Source of the DNA: Candidatus Scybalocola fimicaballi
GTDB taxonomy: Bacteria > Bacteroidota > Bacteroidia > Bacteroidales > Paludibacteraceae
Direction: 5' to 3'
Assembly: GCA_002317115.1 (NCBI GenBank)
Contig: DCIP01000034.1
Span: 20,648 to 47,344, forward strand
DNA: 26,697 bases
Shown here: positions 1 to 7,639 of the stretch, piece by piece
Numbering within the stretch: the first letter of the stretch is position 1
How the letters are laid out: each line of letters begins with the position of its first letter
Program-made: the position numbers and the translations under genes
The notes under the pieces: model-generated
Told to the model about the DNA's origin: nothing
Databases searched by the model: none
The model's input: the letters and a program-made list of their open reading frames with translations, nothing else

Positions 1-594
1 ATTAGTAATATCGCAGCTGCATGTTTGTTGCTATCTTTTGCAAGCTGTAACAATGTAAAGAAAGATTCAAAGACAGAAGCTCAAACTGAAGAGGCAAGCA
101 ATCTTTCTAAATTCGACGGTTTCGATATATTGGTGCCTGAAGATTATCAAGTCACTACATATCCTTTTCCTTCGATTCCATTGGTTTTGGAAAAGGGAGA
201 TGATATCATGATTGACGTCACTAAAGCAAATACTCAGGAAGATTTCAAAACTTTTGCTGAGAATTTGCTAAATTCTGATAGTCAGGAATATCCAGAATTC
301 CGTCTTATTGAGATTTCAAAGCAGGAAGGTGTTTACGAATTCATGTTCTCCGCTAAAACAGACGAAGAGGAATTCACTAAGATTTCCAGACTTGTCGACG
401 CTAAGGATGGTCTTATCTATCGTGTAAACGGAGACATCCTTCCCGGACGCAAGGACACAGTCGTTGCTATTGTGCGTAGTTTCCGACCAACTGATTTTAA
501 GGTCAACACAAAGATGATTGAAAAAATCAGCGAAATGGCAGAACAGGAATCTCAGAAAATAGAAAACGAGAATAACGAGACAGCTGAAAAATGA
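1..594 (+). CDS. Putative lipoprotein of unknown function (5' end truncated)
   Basis: The reading frame is open from base 1, so the gene starts upstream of the window. The first visible residues are a hydrophobic stretch (AAACLLLSFASC) ending in a lipobox-like FASC, which marks a signal peptidase II lipoprotein. After the Cys there is a polar linker rich in Lys, Glu and Thr, then a compact domain of about 140 residues and a charged Glu/Asn tail. I do not recognise the family; the body could be a small alpha/beta fold of the kind seen in Bacteroidales periplasmic lipoproteins. The stop overlaps the next start by 4 bases (ATGA), which indicates translational coupling with the MBL-fold hydrolase. 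A TTG within the signal peptide could be misread as a start, but the lipobox needs the upstream residues. Confidence 0.75.
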   Translation: MSNIAAACLLLSFASCNNVKKDSKTEAQTEEASNLSKFDGFDILVPEDYQVTTYPFPSIPLVLEKGDDIMIDVTKANTQEDFKTFAENLLNSDSQEYPEFRLIEISKQEGVYEFMFSAKTDEEEFTKISRLVDAKDGLIYRVNGDILPGRKDTVVAIVRSFRPTDFKVNTKMIEKISEMAEQESQKIENENNETAEK

Positions 595-1235
595 AAATAG
601 AAGTTTTCGTTTTTAATCCTATCCAGGAGAATACAATCGTTGTGATTGATGAGACTACAAACAAATGTGGTATCATCGACGCTGGATGCCGTAGCAGAAT
701 GGAAAAAGTGAAGTTGAAGAAATATATTGTTGAGAATGGATTGACTCCCGTCGCCCTACTTAACACTCATCTTCATTTTGACCATATCTACGGAAATAAA
801 TTCATTCTTGAGACTTTCGGGCTTAAAACTTACGCGAGCTCAAAGGATCAGTTTTTCATCGACACATTCATCGATCAGCTGAATATTTTCCAGATGCCAG
901 CCGACGAACAGGCTCCAGAGATTGGCACTCCAATCAAAGAGGGCGACGTGATTGAAATCGGCAACATCAAATTGCAAGTGATTGAAACTCCTGGACATAG
1001 CGCAGGAAGTGTTTGCTTCTACTGTAAAGAATCAAACGTCTGCTTCACAGGAGACACCATCTTCCAAGGATCAGTAGGAAGAACAGATTTTCCTACTGGA
1101 AGCCAACGTGAGATCATGGAAAGCATCACAGGCAAAATCCTACGTTTGCCAGACGACACAATCCTTTATCCAGGACACGGAGGCACTACAGATGTGGCTT
1201 GGGAGAAATTGCATAATCCATATTTGGAATACTAA
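591..1235 (+). CDS. MBL-fold metallo-hydrolase, glyoxalase II-like
   Basis: A 214-residue metallo-beta-lactamase-fold hydrolase. The metal-binding signature is visible as H60-x-H62-x-D64-H65 (THLHFDH). It is followed by the GHSAGS loop with the third His, a FTGDTIF Asp motif and a YPGHGG His near the C-terminus. These are the metal ligands of the glyoxalase II/YcbL-type subfamily, which hydrolyses thioesters such as S-lactoylglutathione, or related esters. The length suits the short YcbL type without the C-terminal substrate-binding helices of GloB. The substrate is unknown. The start overlaps the upstream lipoprotein stop, and the stop lies 2 bases before menF, so the three genes form one transcription unit. 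The start is fixed by the ATGA overlap. Confidence 0.88.
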   Translation: MKIEVFVFNPIQENTIVVIDETTNKCGIIDAGCRSRMEKVKLKKYIVENGLTPVALLNTHLHFDHIYGNKFILETFGLKTYASSKDQFFIDTFIDQLNIFQMPADEQAPEIGTPIKEGDVIEIGNIKLQVIETPGHSAGSVCFYCKESNVCFTGDTIFQGSVGRTDFPTGSQREIMESITGKILRLPDDTILYPGHGGTTDVAWEKLHNPYLEY

Positions 1236-1237
1236 GA

Positions 1238-2335
1238 ATGCAGAAGTTAGAAGATATATGGAATGAGGTCATCCGTCGTGCAGAAACGACGGATGCTCTT
1301 TTTTGTATCTTCAAAAAACGTGGAGGAAAGACGCAATTTATAGCGTCAAACGCATCACAATTAAGTGGTTACACATCAAACACAGATGGCTTCATTTTGT
1401 CGTCCTTTGAAGATGGTGAATTGAAGATGATTCCAAATGATCACACCTTCGACCTTAATTCAGCCGACGACGCCACCCGATTCCATTTATATTTACAAAA
1501 TCGCAAACCCGTAGGGGCAAACCCTTGTGGTTGCCCATCTCCTTATGATAGCCAAAATTTAGAGATATCATCTACATCCACAGAATCATACGAACGGTCG
1601 TTCGGTAGCGTGAAAAAAAAATTGGATTCAAAAGAGGCGTCAAAAATAGTATTGTCGGCAAGACATTCTATTCCAACAGAGAAATCATCGTTTGAAATCT
1701 TCTCCAACATAGAATCCAAAGACAGTTACGAGTTTGCCTACTTGCTCCACCTTCCCAACGGAGAGACGTGGATAGGCAATACACCTGAGATTCTCCTTCA
1801 AAAAAGTGGAGATTCCTACTCTACAATCTCTCTTGCTGGAACCATCGCCAACGATGGCAAACAGCAGTGGCATGAAAAAGAGATTCGTGAGCAGAAGGTT
1901 GTAACTGATTATATAACAGAGAGATTAAAGAGTGTGGATTCAAACATCAACGTCGGAGCGACACATTCCAAACCAGCCGGGTTGATCCAACATCTATGCA
2001 CGGATATTTCATTCACGTCGACTGAATCATTATCATCACTAATCGGATTGCTCCACCCCACTCCAGCCGTTTTGGGATCCCCAACGTCGACAGCATTATC
2101 AGCAATAAAAGAAGCTGAATCACATAAACGTGAACTATATTCAGGAGTCGTAGGATTCCAGTCGAAATCAAACGACGAAGCAAACATCTTCGTCAATCTT
2201 CGTTGTGGCAAATTGAAAAACAATATCTTGACTCTTTTCGCCGGCGGAGGAATAATGCCAGACAGTACAAAAGACAACGAATGGAAAGAGGTCCAAATGA
2301 AATTTGAGTCAATCAAAAGAGCATTTTTTGAATAA
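1238..2335 (+). CDS. menF: Isochorismate synthase (menaquinone biosynthesis)
   Basis: A 365-residue chorismate-binding enzyme. It should convert chorismate to isochorismate, the entry step to menaquinone. Visible signatures are SKIVLSARH (position of the catalytic Lys), GNTPEILL, LAGTI, LHPTPAVLGSP, RELYSGVVGF, NIFVNLRCG and a C-terminal AGGGI...EWKE with the Mg-binding acidic residues. The HPTPAV loop and short N-terminal region favour MenF/EntC over anthranilate or aminodeoxychorismate synthase. No menD follows: a 390-bp gap ends the operon, so the rest of the pathway must lie elsewhere. Unusual: residues near KPVGANPCGCPSPYD are encoded by a palindromic GC-rich repeat-like element (see findings), which appears to be an in-frame insertion in the variable region before the conserved core. 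The catalytic motifs look intact. Confidence 0.87.
   Translation: MQKLEDIWNEVIRRAETTDALFCIFKKRGGKTQFIASNASQLSGYTSNTDGFILSSFEDGELKMIPNDHTFDLNSADDATRFHLYLQNRKPVGANPCGCPSPYDSQNLEISSTSTESYERSFGSVKKKLDSKEASKIVLSARHSIPTEKSSFEIFSNIESKDSYEFAYLLHLPNGETWIGNTPEILLQKSGDSYSTISLAGTIANDGKQQWHEKEIREQKVVTDYITERLKSVDSNINVGATHSKPAGLIQHLCTDISFTSTESLSSLIGLLHPTPAVLGSPTSTALSAIKEAESHKRELYSGVVGFQSKSNDEANIFVNLRCGKLKNNILTLFAGGGIMPDSTKDNEWKEVQMKFESIKRAFFE
1508..1541 (+). repeat. Palindromic repeat-like element inside menF
   Basis: Within the menF reading frame, GGGCAA (1515-1520) pairs with TTGCCC (1531-1536). CC (1522-1523) then pairs with GG (1529-1530), with A1521 bulged and a CTTGT loop. The block is GC-rich in an AT-richer gene and encodes a Gly/Pro/Cys-rich stretch not expected in this enzyme family. 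Its form resembles short palindromic elements found elsewhere in genomes, including inside genes. Copies elsewhere in the genome cannot be checked here. Confidence 0.5.
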
Positions 2336-2500
2336 TTTTTCATTTCATTCAAAAATATTCAGTACCAAGTACTACATTCACAAAATAAAACCATTCAACA
2401 TTTAAACATAATAAGACTAAATCACAAATTCTATCTGTATGATTTTTGATATTTTATGCATTAATATTAAAATAAATTTCCACAGAATGAAAATATTGCA

Positions 2501-2508
2501 TAATTTTG
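2501..2508 (+). promoter_or_regulatory. Candidate -7 box TAATTTTG of the secretion operon
   Basis: It matches the Bacteroidota -7 form TAnnTTTG. The -33 side is weak (TTTC at 2477-2480, 20 bases upstream). A 7-bp palindrome (ATTTTGC/GCAAAAT) with a 4-base loop overlaps the box and could be an operator. The next gene starts about 215 bases downstream. Confidence 0.4.
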
Positions 2509-2646
2509 CACCCGCAAAATAAAAATGGGTGTTTAGAGATTAGAGAATTAGAGGATCCTTACGAACAAAATTAATTGGGTATTAGTCCATTGATTTAGTC
2601 ACAAATGAAAAACTAGTCCACAGTCACAAAATTTTGCAGACATAAC

Positions 2647-2712
2647 CTGGTAGAACTATGGAGAGTTCATTCTGCCAGACTATGTTATTGTATTTGTTTA
2701 GAACTCTCCGTA
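2647..2712 (+). promoter_or_regulatory. Interleaved inverted repeats (possible RNA pseudoknot or switching hairpins)
   Basis: Stem 1 is CTGGTAGAA (2647-2655) with TTCTGCCAG (2670-2678): 9 pairs including one G-U. Stem 2 is TATGGAGAGTTC (2657-2668) with GAACTCTCCGTA (2701-2712): 12 pairs including one G-U. The 5' arm of stem 2 lies in the loop of stem 1, the layout of an H-type pseudoknot. The single base joining the stems makes full simultaneous pairing strained, so alternative hairpins are also possible. The element ends 13 bases before the start codon at 2726. No known riboswitch family was recognised. Confidence 0.45.
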
Positions 2713-2725
2713 TAAAACTCTAATT

Positions 2726-3388
2726 ATGTTTTCAAAATTAATCAAAATGGGTGCTTGTGCATCCCTTGTCCTATCGTGTGCAGTTTCTAACGCAGAAACT
2801 ATCGAAGAAAATCTTACTATTAACGGCAATCTAGTAGCAAAAGGCACATCGAATTCTATCTACAACGGTCTTAAAATTTTCACAGGCAGTACAATCGACG
2901 GAAGATTTGTTATTTCTGGAGACAGCAAAGGAAATACAGTATCTTCAGAGTTCTATCAGAACTGGACTCCACTTACATTCCAGGCTACAAGCTACAATTT
3001 CACAAAAGGAAAAGTTGGAATTGGTGTAGAGAAACCAACTGCTGAGTTGGATGTAAACGGTTCAATCAAGTGTACAGGTTCTTTGGATGTTGTTGAGCTA
3101 AACGCTAACGACATTCACATGGACATGAGCAATGTAGCAGACTATGTATTCGCTGACGGTTACAATTTGAAGTCTTTGTCAGAGGTTGAGAACTACGTTA
3201 ACGAGCACAAGCATCTTCCAGGTGTCCCATCAGCAGCAGAGATGGAAGCAGAAGGAATCAGCGTTTCAAAGATGAGCAATCTTCTATTGGAGAAAGTTGA
3301 GGAGCTTACTCTACACATGATTCAGCTAGAGAAAGAGAACGCTGCATTGAAGCTTGAGATGGAGAACATGAAGAACAATTTAAAGTAA
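2726..3388 (+). CDS. Secreted tail-fibre-like protein
   Basis: A 220-residue exported protein. Residues 1-23 are a signal peptide (positive start, hydrophobic core, probable cleavage after SNA). Residues about 27-65 carry Gly/Asn-rich beta repeats. Residues 96-114 (GKVGIGVEKPTAELDVNGS) are the GIG...P...LdV.G motif common in phage tail-fibre and Bacteroidota surface proteins. Residues 152-185 carry the HKHLPGVPSA signature and lead into a C-terminal helix (about 185-219) that is probably a trimerising coiled coil. The tail resembles the region preceding S74-type chaperone domains, but no autoproteolytic domain is present. There is no T9SS C-terminal domain. It lies 6 bases upstream of the C25 protease, so the two are almost certainly co-transcribed and may act together at the surface. 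There is no Shine-Dalgarno sequence, which is usual for the phylum. Confidence 0.75.
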   Translation: MFSKLIKMGACASLVLSCAVSNAETIEENLTINGNLVAKGTSNSIYNGLKIFTGSTIDGRFVISGDSKGNTVSSEFYQNWTPLTFQATSYNFTKGKVGIGVEKPTAELDVNGSIKCTGSLDVVELNANDIHMDMSNVADYVFADGYNLKSLSEVENYVNEHKHLPGVPSAAEMEAEGISVSKMSNLLLEKVEELTLHMIQLEKENAALKLEMENMKNNLK

Positions 3389-3394
3389 TAAGCT

Positions 3395-6088
3395 GTGAGA
3401 AAATTGTTATTAGGTTTGTGCATGTTCCTCTTTGCGACAACATTTGCAGAAAGCAGATACTTGTCGTTTAATGACGGATATGTAAACAAAAAAACTTTTA
3501 AGGAGCCCCAAAAGACAATCACATCTGTAAAAGATACTTGTATTGAGGTTGAATATGTTTTTGACGGTGCTTACTTCAAGCAAGTGCCCAATAAAAATGA
3601 AGATTATTTAAGAATCTATATGGATAATGCTCAGTATGTTTACCGCATGACCACATGGGATATAATAGAAAACATACGACTACCATATTTTAAGGATTTG
3701 ATTGTTTTGCCGGACTCATCGTTCGCAAATTCAGTAAAAATCACGATTCTAAATTCTAGATATCAGGATTTTAATTGTCCATTTGGTCAAAACAGAGGTT
3801 CTCTAATCAATCAAGCCAGCAGTTATGGACTATCCACTGCAGACGAAAGCAAGAAAGATTTTAAGGATGTAAAACTTGCTACTATTGCATCTTATAGTAC
3901 ATTCAGAACAATTCCTTTCACAACCATTAACACATATCCAGTTTGGTTTGATTCGCAAACTAATACATTGAGATGTTATTCATACATCAAATATCGTATT
4001 TCGTTTAGTAAAAAAGATTTCGAAGGCAAAGAGGTCCCAACCAAAATGAACAAATTGGCTTACAATCTTTTAAGTAAAACTGCGTCTAACCCTGATATAT
4101 TGACAAAATATGACACTTCGTTGATTTCAAAAGAATCGAACAAGTCATGTGAATATTTGATTGTAACAAAAGATGAATATAAATCGGCTGCAGAAAAATT
4201 GGCTACATGGAAGTCTATATTAGGTTACAAATGTCATATTTTCAGTAAGGCAAAATGGGAATCAAGAAAAGAAAGCGGTAATCCTGATATCACAAGCAAT
4301 GTGATCAGAGAATACTGTAACAAAACATTAAAATGCATGCCAGATTATTTATTGATAATCGGTTCCGACAACGATATCCAAGCATTTAAAGCCCCTTATT
4401 CTGGATCATATTGTTCCGATAGTCATTTGAGTAGAATAACTCAAAGCAGCCAAAACGACGAAATGATAAAGGGTAGAATTTCAGTCTATTCGTTGGAAGA
4501 GGCAAACAATGTAGTTGATAAAATCATCGCATACGAGAAAAATCCACCATTAGACAAAAACTTCTATGACAACGTATTAGCAATTTCTTACTTGTACCAC
4601 GACGATCTTAACAACTACGAATCAAAAGATCAAGATTTTTTCTCTTCATCTGAAGGAGTTAGCGTTGATTTGGAGAAATTGGGATACACTGTTACTAGAC
4701 ATGCTTTAGCTGAAGAAAATAGCATTCCTCAGTATTTTGTAAACGGAGAGAAAATGCCTGAAAGCATATACATGAAAGATGCTAGTGGTAATGAATTCTG
4801 GAATAAAGATGAGGATGATATCACCAACTTAATCAATAAAGGAAAATTATTCGTTACATATAGAGGCCATGGTCATAGAACAGAATATAGTAGAAAGACA
4901 TACACTCAAGACGGAGTGGATGGTTTGAAAAACGGAAATAAAACTCCTATTTTCTTCAATTTTACATGTTCTACAGGTGAATTCTTTAATCCAGACCTGG
5001 ATTCTCTAAGTTTTGCAGAATACTTGCTAAACAAAAAAAATGGTGGAGCTGTAGGTGTTTATGCAAATTCTGAAAAGACAATTCATGGCGAAAGTGCAAA
5101 TTTCTTCACTGAGACATTTAGATTGTTGTTCAAAAATCAAGATGCTTCTATTGCGTCATCAATTCTTCAGGCATCATTAAAAGAAGAACTAGATGAATCT
5201 CGTAACATATCACACTGGTTTGGAGATCCAAGCATGAAACTTTATACAGTTGCCCCTGCTTCTTTCAATCCTACTATAAATATAGTAAATGATTCTACAT
5301 TATCAGTAGCATGTGGTGTTAAGGGTGCTAAACTTACAGTTTGTAGTATAGCAGATATGGGTAAATCATATTACAAGACATTCGACTATAATAATAATAC
5401 TATTGTTTCATTAAAGGATGTCAATGTGCCTTGTTATATAACAATTACAAAGACAAATTATGTGCCATACGTAACTGTTTCAAGACAAAATCTTGACCTT
5501 CAAAATATGTCATTGAACGGATTCCATGATATTGTTGCAAACAAAATCACAACCGGTAAGAATGTAACAAACAAGGTCGAAGAAGGTGCTTTTGTTGTAG
5601 AAAGTGGAGAAACAAATTTAACATCTTCCAAAGCGATCTCACTTAAATCTGGAACTTCAATTAAAAACGGATCGTTATTTAAAGTAAGAATAGGAGAACC
5701 AGCCACTAATAATTATTCAGGTAAAGGAGGAAATCGTTCTACCAATGATTATCTATGCTTCACTTCTATTTCAGACAGATTTAATGTAAATGATATATAT
5801 AATTACGAGAGTGGCAATGTAGGAGGAAATGTCGTCACATCTATTACTGACAATTCATCAAACTCCGAAATTGTAATCTATCCAAATCCAACTTCTGGAT
5901 ATATCAACGTTGTTGCAAATGACATCAAAGAAGTTTCTGTGATGGATATCGCTGGCAATACTTTGATCGAACAGTCTGTAAACTCTAACAATGTTTCACT
6001 TGATCTTTCTTCTTTTGCAAAGGGAATGTATCTAGTAAAAGTTGTTACAGCTGAAGATTCTTATATCAAGAAGGTAGTTCTAAAGTAA
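3395..6088 (+). CDS. Gingipain-like C25 cysteine protease with T9SS sorting domain
   Basis: An 897-residue secreted protease that starts at GTG, 6 bases after the upstream stop. Residues 1-18 form a signal peptide. A propeptide-like N-terminal region leads to a Peptidase_C25 domain (about 250-615). The catalytic dyad is visible as H492 in YRGHGH and C525 in FNFTCSTGEF. They are 33 residues apart, the same spacing as in Porphyromonas RgpB. Beta-rich Ig-like regions follow. Residues 826-897 form a type A T9SS C-terminal domain starting VIYPNPTSG and ending in IKKVVLK. It should cross the inner membrane by Sec and the outer membrane by T9SS, then be anchored or released at the surface. Its own sorting domain argues against the sortase PorU. 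Substrate specificity (Arg, Lys or other) cannot be read from the sequence. A strong terminator follows. Confidence 0.92.
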   Translation: MRKLLLGLCMFLFATTFAESRYLSFNDGYVNKKTFKEPQKTITSVKDTCIEVEYVFDGAYFKQVPNKNEDYLRIYMDNAQYVYRMTTWDIIENIRLPYFKDLIVLPDSSFANSVKITILNSRYQDFNCPFGQNRGSLINQASSYGLSTADESKKDFKDVKLATIASYSTFRTIPFTTINTYPVWFDSQTNTLRCYSYIKYRISFSKKDFEGKEVPTKMNKLAYNLLSKTASNPDILTKYDTSLISKESNKSCEYLIVTKDEYKSAAEKLATWKSILGYKCHIFSKAKWESRKESGNPDITSNVIREYCNKTLKCMPDYLLIIGSDNDIQAFKAPYSGSYCSDSHLSRITQSSQNDEMIKGRISVYSLEEANNVVDKIIAYEKNPPLDKNFYDNVLAISYLYHDDLNNYESKDQDFFSSSEGVSVDLEKLGYTVTRHALAEENSIPQYFVNGEKMPESIYMKDASGNEFWNKDEDDITNLINKGKLFVTYRGHGHRTEYSRKTYTQDGVDGLKNGNKTPIFFNFTCSTGEFFNPDLDSLSFAEYLLNKKNGGAVGVYANSEKTIHGESANFFTETFRLLFKNQDASIASSILQASLKEELDESRNISHWFGDPSMKLYTVAPASFNPTINIVNDSTLSVACGVKGAKLTVCSIADMGKSYYKTFDYNNNTIVSLKDVNVPCYITITKTNYVPYVTVSRQNLDLQNMSLNGFHDIVANKITTGKNVTNKVEEGAFVVESGETNLTSSKAISLKSGTSIKNGSLFKVRIGEPATNNYSGKGGNRSTNDYLCFTSISDRFNVNDIYNYESGNVGGNVVTSITDNSSNSEIVIYPNPTSGYINVVANDIKEVSVMDIAGNTLIEQSVNSNNVSLDLSSFAKGMYLVKVVTAEDSYIKKVVLK

Positions 6089-6107
6089 AATCACTTACTC
6101 TTTACAA

Positions 6108-6146
6108 TAAAAGACGTCACCTCGAATGAGATGACGTCTTTTTTTA
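6108..6146. terminator. Strong bidirectional intrinsic terminator
   Basis: AGACGTCA (6112-6119) pairs with TGACGTCT (6132-6139), extended by CTC/GAG around a GAAT loop. A run of seven T follows on the plus strand and an A-run precedes it, so it can also stop minus-strand transcription. It sits between two convergent genes. Confidence 0.9.
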
Positions 6147-6168
6147 CCTTATTAATTTAATTATCATA

Positions 6169-7533
6169 TCAAATTATCTCATAGCCAAAACCATCAACTA
6201 CTTCTTTCAACTGTTCGATAGTCAAACTCTTGCCTTCTTTGAATTTGATATTCACCAGACCAGAATTATGATCGACGTCACAACTCTCAATCTCATCTTT
6301 GGCAAGAAATCCTTCCTTCAAATTGTTTGCACAATGGCTGCAACACATTCCTTTAATCTTTAGCGAAATCTCTTTCTCTTCGTGGCAGTGGCATTCTCCA
6401 TCATGGCAGTGACAATCATCGTCGTCATCATGATCATGGCAGTGACACTCTCCACCGTGACAATGGCATCCATCAACGTCGTCATCATGATCACCACAAC
6501 CACATCCACAACCACACTCTCCATGGTGATGGAATCCGTTTAGCAATGCCTTAATCAATAGGATTAAGAAGACGACGCTACAAATGATGCTGAACCATTC
6601 ATTATGTCCCTCTTCACAACACGAAACAGCCGCTGTCATTGAACTTACATCAAACCAGCTTCGTGGCATTAGATAATCCATTCCCAATCCGAAAATGATG
6701 GCTCCCAACACGATTGATACAATGTAGATAATTGTCTGCTTCTTACCGAAAGCCTTGTTAATCACAAGCATAGAAGCAGTGTTAATTGCTGGACCAGCCA
6801 TCAGAAGCAAGAAAGCCGCACCAGGAGTCATTCCCTTCATCATCAAAGATAATGCAATCGGAATTGAACCAGTAGCACAAGTGTACATTGGAATCGCAAT
6901 CACAAGGACGATCAGCATATTCAAGAATGGATAATCCTGTAAAGCTGAGAAGAAATCGTTTGGCACAGCAACAGTGATCAACGCGGAGATTAGCAAACCG
7001 ATAACCAACCATTTACCCACGTCTTCAAGCAATTCATCGAAAGCATAACTGAATGCAACTTTCAATTTCTCCATGAAAGAAAGATTCTTATTCTCTCTCT
7101 TTCTATCAACAACCTCGATTTCTGCCTCGTCCTTGAAAGACATATCTGTCACTACTCCACCAATCAAACCAGTCACCAAGGCTGCAATCGGACGGATAAT
7201 AGCGAAAGGTAATCCAAGCAATGAATATGTTGCAAGAATACTGTCGACGCCAGTTTGAGGAGTCGAAATCAAGAATGAAGTGCAGGCACCACGTGAAGCT
7301 CCACTCTTACGCAAAGAAACTGTAGTAGGAAGGACACCACACGAACAAAGCGGAAGCGGAACTCCAAGCAACGTCGAATATAGGACTGATTTGAAACCAG
7401 GTTTGTGAAGATGCTTAGCAAACATTTTCTGTGGAATGAATGCGTAAAGCAAACCGGCGATGAAGAAGCCGAGAAGTAGGTATGGCGCCATTTCAAGAAC
7501 CAATACCCATAAAGATGATAAAAACTCTATCAT
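6169..7533 (-). CDS. SO_0444-family metal (Cu/Zn) efflux permease with C-terminal HMA domain
   Basis: A 454-residue integral membrane permease of the DUF318/ArsP-like group. About eight hydrophobic segments fill residues 1-330. The conserved LPLCSCGVLPT motif (Cys-Ser-Cys-Gly) lies in the membrane part, and a repeated-half motif with CATGSIPIALSL and AGPAINTAS appears later. The SO_0444 group is known for Cu/Zn efflux. Residues about 335-385 form an extreme metal-binding linker with 13 His, 12 Cys and many Asp in about 51 residues, arranged in repeated GECHCH/DDDD blocks. Residues 386-454 are a heavy-metal-associated domain with GMCCSHC as its metal site. The gene stands alone, convergent with the C25 operon. 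A candidate -7 box lies about 30 bases upstream. The linker suggests metal buffering or sensing before export, which is an inference. Confidence 0.88.
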   Translation of the reverse strand: MIEFLSSLWVLVLEMAPYLLLGFFIAGLLYAFIPQKMFAKHLHKPGFKSVLYSTLLGVPLPLCSCGVLPTTVSLRKSGASRGACTSFLISTPQTGVDSILATYSLLGLPFAIIRPIAALVTGLIGGVVTDMSFKDEAEIEVVDRKRENKNLSFMEKLKVAFSYAFDELLEDVGKWLVIGLLISALITVAVPNDFFSALQDYPFLNMLIVLVIAIPMYTCATGSIPIALSLMMKGMTPGAAFLLLMAGPAINTASMLVINKAFGKKQTIIYIVSIVLGAIIFGLGMDYLMPRSWFDVSSMTAAVSCCEEGHNEWFSIICSVVFLILLIKALLNGFHHHGECGCGCGCGDHDDDVDGCHCHGGECHCHDHDDDDDCHCHDGECHCHEEKEISLKIKGMCCSHCANNLKEGFLAKDEIESCDVDHNSGLVNIKFKEGKSLTIEQLKEVVDGFGYEII

Positions 7534-7563
7534 AACTGAACCATTTAATTTCTATTTACACTG

Positions 7564-7571
7564 CAAAAGTA
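7564..7571 (-). promoter_or_regulatory. Candidate -7 box of the metal permease
   Basis: On the minus strand it reads TACTTTTG, a full match to TAnnTTTG, about 30 bases before the permease start. No TTTG is seen at the expected 19-base spacing, so only half of the promoter is supported. Confidence 0.45.
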
Positions 7572-7639
7572 GATGAAGTATTATGCAACTGAATTGCAAA
7601 AGAGGAAAAAGTTTAAGGTTTCAGGTTTTATTTATAAAT

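Larger units (their letters stand above)
2336..2725. other. 390-bp gene-free leader of the C25 protease operon
   Basis: No credible coding frame was seen. The stretch begins with an AT-rich inverted repeat (TTTTTGAAT 2325-2333 and ATTCAAAAA 2347-2355) that may weakly terminate menF. It then holds a promoter-like box (2501-2508) overlapped by the palindrome ATTTTGC-ACCC-GCAAAAT (2503-2520), and TAGAG-type short repeats (2533-2555). A doubled pair of direct repeats follows (2583-2630), and then two interleaved inverted repeats (2647-2712) just before the start codon. If transcription starts just after 2510, the 5' leader is about 210 nt, long enough for RNA-level control. Confidence 0.6.

Noticed and set aside
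1238..2335. Anthranilate or aminodeoxychorismate synthase instead of MenF.
   Set aside because: No glutaminase partner is nearby, the N-terminal Trp-binding motifs are absent, and the length fits isochorismate synthase.
2325..2355. Inverted repeat as a strong terminator for menF.
   Set aside because: The stem is almost all A and T, overlaps the stop codon, and lacks a clean T-run; at best weak.
3395..6088. Assignment of the C25 protease as the T9SS sortase PorU.
   Set aside because: PorU is not itself a sorting-domain cargo, whereas this protein ends in a clear type A sorting domain.
6112..6139. Perfect GACGTC palindromes as regulatory sites.
   Set aside because: They are arms of the terminator hairpin and need no other explanation.
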